Below, in pieces: positions 1 to 7,394 of a stretch of DNA of 9,921 nucleotides (position 1 is its first letter; each line of letters opens with the position of its first letter). The translations under genes and the position numbers were made by a program. The stretch is from Vibrio madracius (GTDB lineage Bacteria > Pseudomonadota > Gammaproteobacteria > Enterobacterales > Vibrionaceae). Below the pieces are notes generated by a model. The model did not search any database and was not told the origin of the DNA. It was given only the letters and a program-made list of their open reading frames with translations. Where the stretch lies: contig ASHK01000287.1 in NCBI GenBank assembly GCA_000695745.1, positions 1 to 9,921 of the forward strand, written 5' to 3'.

Positions 1-809
1 GATAAGGCACTTGCTGCGGTAGCGGAAGCTAAAGCGTATACCCGAGATCAGAAACGTATTTTGGCGGAGTTTGAACGCTTGGTTGACCGAAATGCGATTA
101 CCAAAACGGAAATTGATGCGCAAAAAGCAGCGGTGGAAATCGGTAATGCTCGATTGGATGCTGCGAACGCCAATCTCAATGATCTGTATATTGAAGCGCC
201 GTTCAAAGGCACCGTTGGTTTGATTGACTTTAGTCGCGGTAAACTGGTTAGTGTTGGTACAGAGTTGCTGACGCTCGATGATCTTTCCACGATGCAACTT
301 GACCTTCAAGTTCCTGAACACTACCTACCTATGCTTGAAAAAGGTATGGAAGTGACGGCAAGAACGTCGGCATGGGGCACTCGTATTTTTACCGGGAAAG
401 TGGTCGCTATCGATACCCGTGTTAATCAAGAGACATTGAATCTTCGTGTTCGTATCCATTTTGAAAATGAAGAGAATCGCCTGAAGCCGGCATGTTAGCG
501 CAAGCAAGAATGGAATTTCCACCGATTGAAGCGCCTATTATCCCAGTACAGGCACTTGAATACTCAGGCACTAAGCGTTTTGTTTATGTGATTGATGAAA
601 ATAACAAAGCGCACCGCACAGAAGTCTTCTTAGGTGCTCGTGTTGGCAATCAAGTGGTTATTGAAAAAGGGTTAGAAATCGGCCAACGTATTGTCGTTCA
701 GGGCATTGTAAACATGCGTGACGGAGTGTCTGTTCAAGAAGTCTCCTCTGAGCCGACGGCTGGACGCAGCATGGACAAGTCTGCAGGCAATGACAAGGAA
801 GCAAGCTAA
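1..809 (+). CDS. RND efflux periplasmic adaptor (membrane fusion) protein, 5'-partial, one frameshift
   Basis: This is the periplasmic adaptor of a tripartite RND efflux pump, linking the inner-membrane pump to an outer-membrane channel. Only the C-terminal ~270 residues are here; the signal peptide and first hairpin arm lie before base 1. The visible order is the alpha-hairpin (KAYTRDQKRILAEFERL, then ITKTEIDAQKAAVE), the second lipoyl half (IEAPFKGTVGLIDFSRG, VGTELLTLDDL), the beta-barrel, and a membrane-proximal domain (IPVQALEYSG to IVVQGIVNMRDGV). The frame breaks at about 489-490. It reads RLKPAC-stop, but adding one G (GG to GGG) gives LKPGMLAQARMEF and continues cleanly to the stop at 807-809. 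The stop overlaps the pump's ATG (TAATG), which implies translational coupling. I infer the break is a sequence error. The adaptor role is secure; the substrate cannot be read from the sequence. Confidence 0.9.
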
Positions 810-3800
810 TGTTGTTATCTGATGTTTCGGTTAAACGTCCGGTAGCGGCTATCGTATTGAGTTTGCTGCTCTGCGTGTTCGGTATTGTTTCTTTTAGTAA
901 ACTCGCCGTTCGCGAAATGCCGGATATTGAAAATCCCGTTGTTTCTATCTCGACTCGTTATGAAGGGGCGTCTGCGACCATCATTGAGAGTCAGATCACC
1001 TCGGTTATTGAAGACCAGCTCTCAGGCATCAGTGGTATTGATGAAATTGAGTCGACTACGCGAAACAGTATGTCGCGTATTACGGTTACTTTCGAGCTCG
1101 GCTATGATTTGAATACAGGCGTCAGTGACATTCGTGATGCGGTAGCCCGTGCTCAGCGCGCCTTGCCGGATGAAGCCGATGACCCTCTGGTGTTTAAGAA
1201 CAATGGTAGCGGTGAAGCGTCACTGTATATCAACCTAAGTTCCTCTGAGATGGACCGCACCCAGCTTACCGATTATGTTAATCGTGTGCTGGTCGACCGC
1301 TTCAGCCTTATTTCTGGCGTCAGTTCAGTGGATATTTCGGGCGGTTTGTATCAGGTGATGTACATAAAGCTCAAGCCTGCTTACATGGCTGGTCGCGGCG
1401 TGACTACATCGGATATCACTTCAGCACTACGCAGTGAAAACATCGAAAGTCCGGGTGGTGAAGTTCGAAACGACGCCACTGTGATGTCAGTACGAACCGC
1501 GCGTGCCTATAATACACCGGTTGATTTTGAGTATTTGGTGGTTAAGCGTGCAAGCGACAATACCCCTATTTACTTAAAAGATGTCGCCGATGTTTATGTG
1601 GGAGCGGAAAACGAAAACTCGACCTTTAAGAGTGACGGTGTTGTCAACGTGAGTATGGGGATTGTGCCGCAATCTGACGCAAACCCACTGCAAGTTGCGG
1701 ACTTAGTTCATAAAGAAGTTGAGCGCATGCAACAGTTCCTACCACAAGGAACACGATTGGCGATCGATTACGATTCTACCGTCTTTATCGACCGTTCAAT
1801 TTCCGAAGTGTACAACACGCTGTTTATCACCGGTGGATTGGTTATCCTCGTGCTGTACATTTTTATTGGTCAAGCGCGAGCGACGTTAATTCCAGCCGTT
1901 ACGGTGCCAGTGTCGTTGATCTCGTCGTTTATCGCCGCGTATTTCTTTGGCTTCTCTATTAACTTGATCACCTTAATGGCGCTTATCCTTTCTATTGGTC
2001 TGGTGGTCGATGATGCCATTGTTGTGGTCGAGAATATATTCCACCATATCGAAAGAGGAGAGTCGCCTCTATTAGCGGCCTATAAAGGCACACGTGAGGT
2101 GGGGTTCGCCGTCGTTGCCACTACATTGGTATTGGTGATGGTGTTCCTACCTATCTCATTTATGGATGGCATGATAGGGCTCCTATTCACCGAGTTTTCA
2201 GTGTTACTGGCGATGTCAGTGATCTTCTCGTCGCTGATAGCCTTAACGCTCACCCCCGTGCTGGGTAGCACTATCCTAAAAGCCAATGTCAAACCGAACC
2301 GTTTTACTCAGTTTGTCGATAAAGGGTTTAGAAAGCTTGAACGCGGTTATAAAGCGGCATTGGTGAAAGCCCTTAAACTGCGTTGGATGGCTCCAATTAT
2401 TATCGTGGCTTGTATTGGTGGTAGTTTCCAACTGATGCAACAAGTCCCAGCCCAGTTAACACCGTCAGAAGACCGAGGCGTTATTTTCGCTTTTGTTCGT
2501 GGTGCCGATGCGACCAGCTATAACCGTATGTCAGCCAATATGGACATCGTCGAGAAACGCTTGATGCCGCTGCTAGGGCAAGGTTTCTTAAAGTCGTTTA
2601 GTATTCAATCACCAGCGTTTGGTGGTAATGCCGGCGACCAAACGGGCTTTGTGATCATGATTCTAGAGGATTGGAATGACCGTGATATCACGGCGCAAGA
2701 ATCGCTTAATGTAGTGAGAAAGTCACTGGCAGGCATTCCTGACGTACGTGTATTCCCATTCATGCCAGGCTTTAGAGGCGGATCGAGCGAACCTGTACAG
2801 TTTGTTATTGGTGGGTCTGATTACCATGAATTGCAAACTTGGGCGGATAAACTTGAACTGGCAGCAGAACAGTCACCATTTATGGAAGGGGCCAGTACCG
2901 ACTATTCTGAGAAAACCCCAGAACTGGTTGTCACTATTAACCGTGAACGTGCCGCAGAGCTGGGAATTAGCGTTGCCGATATCTCAGATACCTTAGAGAT
3001 CATGCTTGGTGGTAAAAGCGAAACGACCTATGTAGAACGCGGTGAAGAATACGATGTTTATCTACGTGGTGATGAGAATAACTTCAACAACGCCAACGAC
3101 TTAAGTCAGATCTATATGCGAACTAAGTCTGGTGAACTAGTGACGCTCGATGCGGTGACCTCCATTGAGGAAGTGGCATCATCGATACGCTTGTCCCACT
3201 ACAATAAGCAGAAATCGATCACGATTAAAGCGAACTTGTCGGACGGTTATACTCTAGGAGAAGCGCTCGACTTCATGGATCAACAAGCTGTGGAAATGCT
3301 ACCGGGTGATATCTCGGTAAGTTATGCCGGAGAGTCGAAAGATTTTAAAGAGAATCAATCCAGTATCCTAGTGGTGTTTGGTTTGGCTCTGCTGGTGGCT
3401 TACCTAGTACTTGCTGCTCAATTTGAGAGCTTCATCAACCCACTTGTCGTCATGTTTACCGTACCTATGGGAGTGTTTGGTGGCTTCTTAGGCTTAGTTA
3501 TTATGCAGCAAGGCATGAACATCTATAGCCAAATCGGCATGATCATGTTGATTGGTATGGTAACTAAAAATGGTATCTTGATTGTCGAATTTGCTAACCA
3601 ACTGCGTGACAAAGGCGTCGAGTTCGAAAAAGCCATCATCGATGCGTCAGCACGACGTCTGCGACCCATTATGATGACGGCGTTCACAACGCTAGCAGGG
3701 GCCATTCCTCTGATCTTGTCTACTGGCGCTGGTTATGAAAGCCGAGTGGCGGTGGGGACAGTGATCTTCTTTGGCATGGCTTTCGCCACCTTAGTTACTT

Positions 3801-3936
3801 GTTTGTTATTCCAGCGATGTATCGACTTATCTCGGCTAAAACCAAGGCTCCAGGGCATGTTGAAGCTGAGCTTAACAAGGCACTTAGCCATGACGTAAAA
3901 GCGCGAACGAGTCATGGTGAGCTGACCGACAACTAA
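809..3936 (+). CDS. RND (HAE1-type) multidrug efflux pump, inner-membrane subunit, frameshift near the 3' end
   Basis: This is a proton-driven inner-membrane pump of the AcrB-like HAE1 family, working with the adaptor encoded just upstream. TM1 follows the N-terminal VSVKRP segment (about residues 11-29). A large periplasmic loop follows, then TM2-6, with the proton-relay aspartates D401-D402 in GLVVDDAIVVVEN of TM4. The second half repeats the plan and carries the TM10 lysine K920 in GMVTKNGILIVEF. As read, the frame ends at 3898 with an untypical tail (QRCIDLSRLKPRLQG). Adding one T at about 3799-3800 gives TLFVIPAMYRLISAKTKAPG and runs to TAA at 3934-3936, for 1042 residues, the normal size for the family. 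The start ATG overlaps the adaptor stop, with AAGGA at 796-800 as ribosome binding site. No outer-membrane channel gene is nearby. The family is certain; which characterised Vibrio pump it matches is not known. Confidence 0.95.
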
Positions 3937-3980
3937 CCCCCATAGACTCAATGAAAACCGCAGGTTAAATTAGTCTCATA

Positions 3981-4009
3981 AAATGCTCAGTTTCGACTGG
4001 GCATTTTTT
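3981..4009 (+). terminator. Rho-independent terminator after the efflux operon
   Basis: A 10-bp stem (3981-3990 with 3997-4006, one G-U pair) around a 6-base loop is followed by a run of six T at 4004-4009. It lies 44 bp after the reconstructed pump stop, ending the adaptor-pump transcript before the DUF1244 gene. Confidence 0.85.
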
Positions 4010-4048
4010 GTTTGTTGGTTAGGATTGTTGGGGACAAAAACAATCAAT

Positions 4049-4053
4049 AAGGA
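4049..4053 (+). promoter_or_regulatory. Shine-Dalgarno AAGGA that fixes the GTG start of the DUF1244 gene
   Basis: AAGGA sits 7 bases before GTG at 4061. It is the only good ribosome binding site in this frame. The upstream ATG at 3983 lies inside the terminator hairpin of the preceding operon, so the longer reading is not credible. Confidence 0.7.
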
Positions 4054-4060
4054 AAGTAAA

Positions 4061-4381
4061 GTGGCTGAATTTAAATACAAAGATCTTCCTCAAGAACAGC
4101 AGGACAAATTAGATGCGGCGGTATTTCGTAAGCTGCTGGCTCACCTTGATGAAAACAAAGATGTGCAAAATATCGACCTGATGATTCTTGCTGGATTCTG
4201 TCGCAACTGCTTTAGCAAATGGTATAAAGCGGAAGCAGAAAATGCAGGATTGGCGTTGGATATCGATGATGCACGTGAGCGTGTCTACGGCATGACCTAC
4301 GATGAGTGGAAAACGAATCATCAACCTAAGGCAACAGCAGAACAATTGGCTGCCTTTGAAGCTCGCCAAAATAACAAGTAA
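4061..4381 (+). CDS. DUF1244 family small protein
   Basis: A 106-residue soluble protein that I recognise as DUF1244, a small family common in proteobacteria; I know of no established function. Seen directly: an acidic, helical N-terminus (KYKDLPQEQQDKLDAAVFRKLLAHL), the family core DLMILAGFCRNCFSKWY with a close cysteine pair (C47 and C50, CxxC), and ERVYGMTYDEWK, the second conserved block. There is no signal peptide or membrane segment once the start is set at GTG 4061. The in-frame upstream stretch from 3983 (LSFDWAFFVCWLGLL) is translated terminator and mimics a membrane segment. The gene is alone on its strand between two terminators, so it should have its own promoter, which I could not place with confidence. 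The C-terminal tail (ATAEQLAAFEARQNNK) is polar. The cysteine pair could bind metal or be redox-active; that is speculation. Confidence 0.85.
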   Translation: MAEFKYKDLPQEQQDKLDAAVFRKLLAHLDENKDVQNIDLMILAGFCRNCFSKWYKAEAENAGLALDIDDARERVYGMTYDEWKTNHQPKATAEQLAAFEARQNNK

Positions 4382-4414
4382 TTCACGGTTGAGCTAAAAG
4401 CGAGTTGGAAATAA

Positions 4415-4445
4415 AAACGCCACTTCATTGTTTGAAGTGGCGTTT
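4415..4445. terminator. Bidirectional terminator between the convergent DUF1244 and PLP-enzyme genes
   Basis: A perfect 13-bp inverted repeat (4415-4427 with 4433-4445) encloses a 5-base loop. On the minus strand it is followed by TTATTT after the stem's own T-run. On the plus strand the stem ends in TTT and a GGTTTT tract follows. It fits termination from both sides and is stronger for the minus-strand gene. Confidence 0.88.
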
Positions 4446-4460
4446 GGTTTTCATTGAAGA

Positions 4461-5528
4461 TTAAGCCAAGTCACCGGTTACTTCGAAGCTTTCTAGCTTG
4501 TCAGTATAAGGTTGTAGATCGCCAATGTTGTTGTTAATCCATTCTGCGTCGTAGTAAGTGTCGAGATAACGTTCGCCGCTGTCACAAAGTAGAGTGACAA
4601 TAGAACCTGTTTCACCGCGCTTTTTCATTTCGCCCGCTAATTGCAGCACGCCGTATAGGTTAGTACCTGTCGATGCGCCGACTTTGCGACCTAACTTTTT
4701 CTCTAGCCAATGGATAGTAGCGATACTCGCTGCGTCAGGAATGGTACGCATCTCATCGACGACGCCAGGGATAAAGCTAGGCTCTACGCGTGGGCGACCA
4801 ATACCTTCAATTTTACTACCACAATCACCAGTTATATTGGCGTTACCTGTTTTGAAGAAGTCGTGGAATACCGAGTTTTCAGGGTCTACAACGCACAGTT
4901 TAGTGTTGTGCATTTGATAGCGGATAAAGCGACCGATCGTTGCTGATGTACCACCTGTACCAGGACTCATTACAACCCAGGTAGGAATCGGGTGATCTTC
5001 GAGCTCCATCTGATTGAAAATAGAGTTAGCGATGTTGTTGTTACCACGCCAGTCAGTGGCACGCTCTGCATAGGTAAATTGGTCCATGTAGTGACCATTG
5101 AGCTCTTTTGCTAAACGGTGAGACTCTGCATAGATTTGGTCTGGACGATCAACGAGGTGAGCTTTACCGCCGTAGAATTCAATTTGTTCGATTTTCTTGC
5201 GCGCAGTACTTTTTGGCATAACCGCGATAAACGGTAGGCCTAGTAGGCGTGCAAAATAAGCTTCAGAAACCGCAGTGCTGCCTGAGGATGACTCAATCAC
5301 CGTTGTCTTCGGACCAATCCAACCATTACATAGCGCATAAAGGAAAAGAGAACGCGCTAAACGGTGTTTTAGCGAACCAGTAGGGTGTGTACTTTCATCT
5401 TTTAGATAAACATCGATACCCTCGATGCTTGGTAGATCAAGCTTGATGAGGTGCGTATCGGCTGAGCGTTGGAAGTCCGCCTCAATCTTACGAACGGCGT
5501 TGTTAATCCATTTAATATCGGTACACAT
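4461..5528 (-). CDS. PLP-dependent cysteine synthase-family enzyme, probable Cds1-type L-cysteine desulfhydrase
   Basis: A 355-residue cytoplasmic enzyme of PLP fold type II. Motifs seen: HPTGSLKHR with the Schiff-base lysine K54; ESSSGSTA (79-86), the substrate loop; [13 protein letters not shown] (188-200), the phosphate-binding glycine loop; and LLCDSGERY with S317 near the cofactor ring nitrogen. It has the cysteine-synthase plan, but the extended N-terminus ([13 protein letters not shown]) and the tail YYDAEW resemble the Cds1 group (for example Mycobacterium tuberculosis Rv3684), whose members break cysteine to pyruvate, ammonia and sulfide. It is divergent from a DecR-like regulator, the known cysteine-responsive regulator in E. 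coli. That supports a degradative rather than biosynthetic role, but this is inference, and O-acetylserine sulfhydrylase activity remains possible. The ATG start has AGGAAA upstream at good spacing. The frame is intact. The stop lies 15 bp from the bidirectional terminator. Confidence 0.85.
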   Translation of the reverse strand: MCTDIKWINNAVRKIEADFQRSADTHLIKLDLPSIEGIDVYLKDESTHPTGSLKHRLARSLFLYALCNGWIGPKTTVIESSSGSTAVSEAYFARLLGLPFIAVMPKSTARKKIEQIEFYGGKAHLVDRPDQIYAESHRLAKELNGHYMDQFTYAERATDWRGNNNIANSIFNQMELEDHPIPTWVVMSPGTGGTSATIGRFIRYQMHNTKLCVVDPENSVFHDFFKTGNANITGDCGSKIEGIGRPRVEPSFIPGVVDEMRTIPDAASIATIHWLEKKLGRKVGASTGTNLYGVLQLAGEMKKRGETGSIVTLLCDSGERYLDTYYDAEWINNNIGDLQPYTDKLESFEVTGDLA

Positions 5529-5582
5529 AGTTTTGTTTCCTACTTTGTTATCGGTATGGTGATAATTTACCTACGTATCAGG

Positions 5583-5596
5583 AGAAAAACTTTGCT
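5583..5596. promoter_or_regulatory. Possible second regulator half-site pair in the divergent intergenic region
   Basis: AGAAAA-AC-TTTGCT is an imperfect inverted repeat (5 of 6 positions match) resembling the perfect palindrome about 40 bp to the right, close to four helical turns. It lies upstream of the PLP-enzyme gene, where that gene's promoter is expected. Tentative. Confidence 0.35.
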
Positions 5597-5599
5597 ATA

Positions 5600-5628
5600 T
5601 TGACTTTGAATTTCCCTATAGGTAGAAA
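5600..5628 (+). promoter_or_regulatory. Probable sigma70 promoter of decR
   Basis: TTGACT (5600-5605) is followed by a 17-bp spacer and TAGAAA (5623-5628), about 4 of 6 to the -10 consensus. It points at the GTG start at 5651, giving a very short leader. The -10 element lies inside the palindrome at 5623-5637, which would suit autorepression. Confidence 0.5.
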
Positions 5629-5637
5629 ACTTTTCTA
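5623..5637. promoter_or_regulatory. Perfect 15-bp palindrome, probable DecR operator
   Basis: TAGAAAACTTTTCTA is a perfect palindrome around a central C, placed over the likely -10 of decR and 13 bp before its start codon. A/T-rich dyads of this size are typical binding sites for Lrp/AsnC regulators, which commonly regulate themselves and a divergent neighbour. The protein that binds it is inferred. Confidence 0.55.
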
Positions 5638-5650
5638 TTTGGAGTTGTTT

Positions 5651-6111
5651 GTGGATATAGATAATACTGATAAAAAGTTGTTGGCGCTGTTACAGCAAGA
5701 TGGAACGTTGTCGTTGAATGATTTAGCGGAAGCCGTCAACCTGACCACGACACCATGTTGGAAGCGTTTAAAAAAGCTTGAAGACAATGGCATTATTGAA
5801 AAAGAGTGGCTTTGTTAGACCCAGAAAAGCTTGGCTTGTCCTTTACTGCGTTTGTCCAAGTGAAAACCACCGACCACTCGCATGAGTGGTATAAAAAGTT
5901 TGTCGAAACCGCGTCGTTGTTCCCTGAAGTAATGGAATTCTACCGCATGGCCGGAGAATACGATTACATGATGAAGGTGCTCGTTAAGGACATGAAATGT
6001 TTCGATGAGTTTTATAAAAAGCTAGTAAACAGCATTGATGGACTATCCAATGTAACTTCTACGTTTGCGATGGAACCACTGAAATACACCACAGCTTTAC
6101 CCATACGTTGA
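5651..6111 (+). CDS. decR: Lrp/AsnC-family regulator, DecR (YbaO/CyuR)-like, one frameshift
   Basis: A DNA-binding regulator of 153 residues once repaired, very close to my recollection of E. coli DecR, which senses cysteine and activates cysteine-degradation genes. Shared stretches include [36 protein letters not shown] (helix-turn-helix, about residues 21-42), [25 protein letters not shown] (RAM ligand domain) and the C-terminal KYTTALPI. The start is GTG at 5651, with GGAG at 5641-5644; this matches the E. coli N-terminus, while earlier starts do not. The frame breaks at about 5806, reading KEWLC-stop. Restoring one G (GAGTGG to GAGGTGG) gives [10 protein letters not shown] and a complete protein. 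The gene is divergent from a cysteine synthase/desulfhydrase-type enzyme, its likely target. Orthology is judged from motifs only. Confidence 0.85.
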
Positions 6112-6145
6112 TTCAGTAAAAGCTCTCAACTTATTACCATCATGC

Positions 6146-6174
6146 TTGCTTCGTCAGAGTAATCACTCTATAAA
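6146..6174 (+). promoter_or_regulatory. Sigma70 promoter of the alcohol/aldehyde dehydrogenase operon
   Basis: TTGCTT (6146-6151), a 17-bp spacer and TATAAA (6169-6174) predict a start near 6182 and a leader of about 38 bases. The spacer holds a dyad, AGAGT-AATC-ACTCT (6156-6169), whose last base is the first base of the -10 box. It could be an operator, but it is short. Confidence 0.6.
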
Positions 6175-6219
6175 ATGAGACTAGGTTCTTATCTACATTG
6201 GCAGGCAAAGGAGTGTCAT

Positions 6220-7394
6220 ATGCTGCATCAGCTATTGGTGTCGGTAAAAAAGCCATTTATCAAAATGGTGCCAGTGCCCAAGCCAGAGTGTTTATCAGGC
6301 TCTGGTCAAGTGCTGAACATCCCATCACTATGCAATCAATATTCAGTCAAAAAACCATTGATTGTTACGGATGGCGTGTTACGAAAATTGGGGCTGCTCG
6401 ATAAGATGCTGGCCGCATTGGAGGCGGCTTCTATTGAATACAGTTTGTTTGATGAAGTCCTTCCGGACCCAGATTTTGCTACGGTTCGCAAAGGGGTTGA
6501 GCGTTATAAGCAACAAGGTTGCGATGGCATTATTGCATTCGGGGGCGGATCGCCAATGGATTGCGCTAAAGCGATTGCTGGGAGCGCAAAGTCAAACAAA
6601 GATGTTTCAAAGCTGACTGGCTGCTCAAAGTACATCGTCCATTGATGCCGATTATTGCGATTCCAACGACCGCAGGGACTGGCTCAGAAGGGACGGTAGC
6701 GGCGGTGGTGAGCGATGTAGAGTCCAAAATGAAACGCTCTATTACCGACCCATTCTTGGTGCCAAAAGTCGCAGTGTTAGACCCTGATATTATGCTGGGT
6801 CTGCCAGCGCAAATTACTGCAGAAACAGGTGCCGATGCGTTAACTCATGCGATTGAGTCATACCTTAGCCAATACTCAAACAGCTTTACCGAAACGTGTT
6901 CAATCAGCGCAATCAAAGCGATTTTTGACTATCTCCCAGCGGCCTATCAGCAAGGAAGTGATAAAGTCGCACGAGAAAAAATGGCGATAGCAAGTTATGA
7001 GGCTGGGTTAGCGTTTACGCGTACTTATATTGGCTATGTTCACGCCATTGCTCATCAGTTGGGGGCTTTCTATCATGTTCCTCACGGCAGAGCGAATGCA
7101 ATAGTGTTGCCCCATGTTCTTCGCTTTACCGCACAAAGAGATAACGCCAGACTGACACAGCTATCGCTGGCGTTAGGATATAAAGACAGTGCTCAGTTTA
7201 TTGACAATGTCGAATCGTTACTCCGTGCTCTGAATATTCCAACAGTGATTCCAGAGCTGAACAAGTCCGACATTCCTCGTTTGGCGAAACAAGCGATTAA
7301 GGAAGCGTTTGGTGAGTATCCGGTGCCAGAAGAGATGACGGTAGCGGAATGCCAACAGCTATTATCAACATTACTCGATACAGGAGTGCATTAA
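6220..7394 (+). CDS. Iron-containing (group III) alcohol dehydrogenase, one frameshift
   Basis: An NAD(P)-dependent, iron-type alcohol dehydrogenase interconverting an alcohol and its aldehyde in the cytoplasm. Repaired length is 391 residues, normal for the family. Seen: FGGGSPMDCAKAIA (107-120), the dinucleotide-binding loop; IPTTAGTGSE (148-156), the family signature; and the metal ligands D206 and H210 in GADALTHAIE, H275 in GYVHAIAHQ and H289 in HVPHGRANA, spaced as in E. coli FucO. The frame breaks near 6621, reading LTGCSKYIVH-stop. Adding one C (GGC to GGCC) gives LTGLLKVHRPLMPIIAIPTT. The start is ATG 6220, chosen for AAAGGAG at 6207-6213; the in-frame ATG at 6175 lies at the -10 box and cannot be used from that promoter. 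The stop overlaps the next gene's ATG, so the two dehydrogenases should be coupled. The substrate is unknown. Confidence 0.92.

Noticed and set aside
2080..2292. Minus-strand open frame within the efflux pump gene
   Set aside because: It lies opposite conserved transmembrane segments and shows no independent support.
3983..4060. N-terminal extension of the DUF1244 protein from an ATG at 3983, with a hydrophobic stretch
   Set aside because: It translates the efflux operon's terminator hairpin and T-run; the good ribosome binding site and the family N-terminus both point to GTG 4061.
4594..4946. Plus-strand open frames opposite the PLP enzyme gene
   Set aside because: They are antisense to a full-length, motif-complete enzyme and have no family resemblance or ribosome binding site.
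489..6621. Programmed frameshifting as an explanation for the split genes
   Set aside because: No slippery heptamer or common signal is shared by the break points, and unrelated gene families that do not use recoding are affected.
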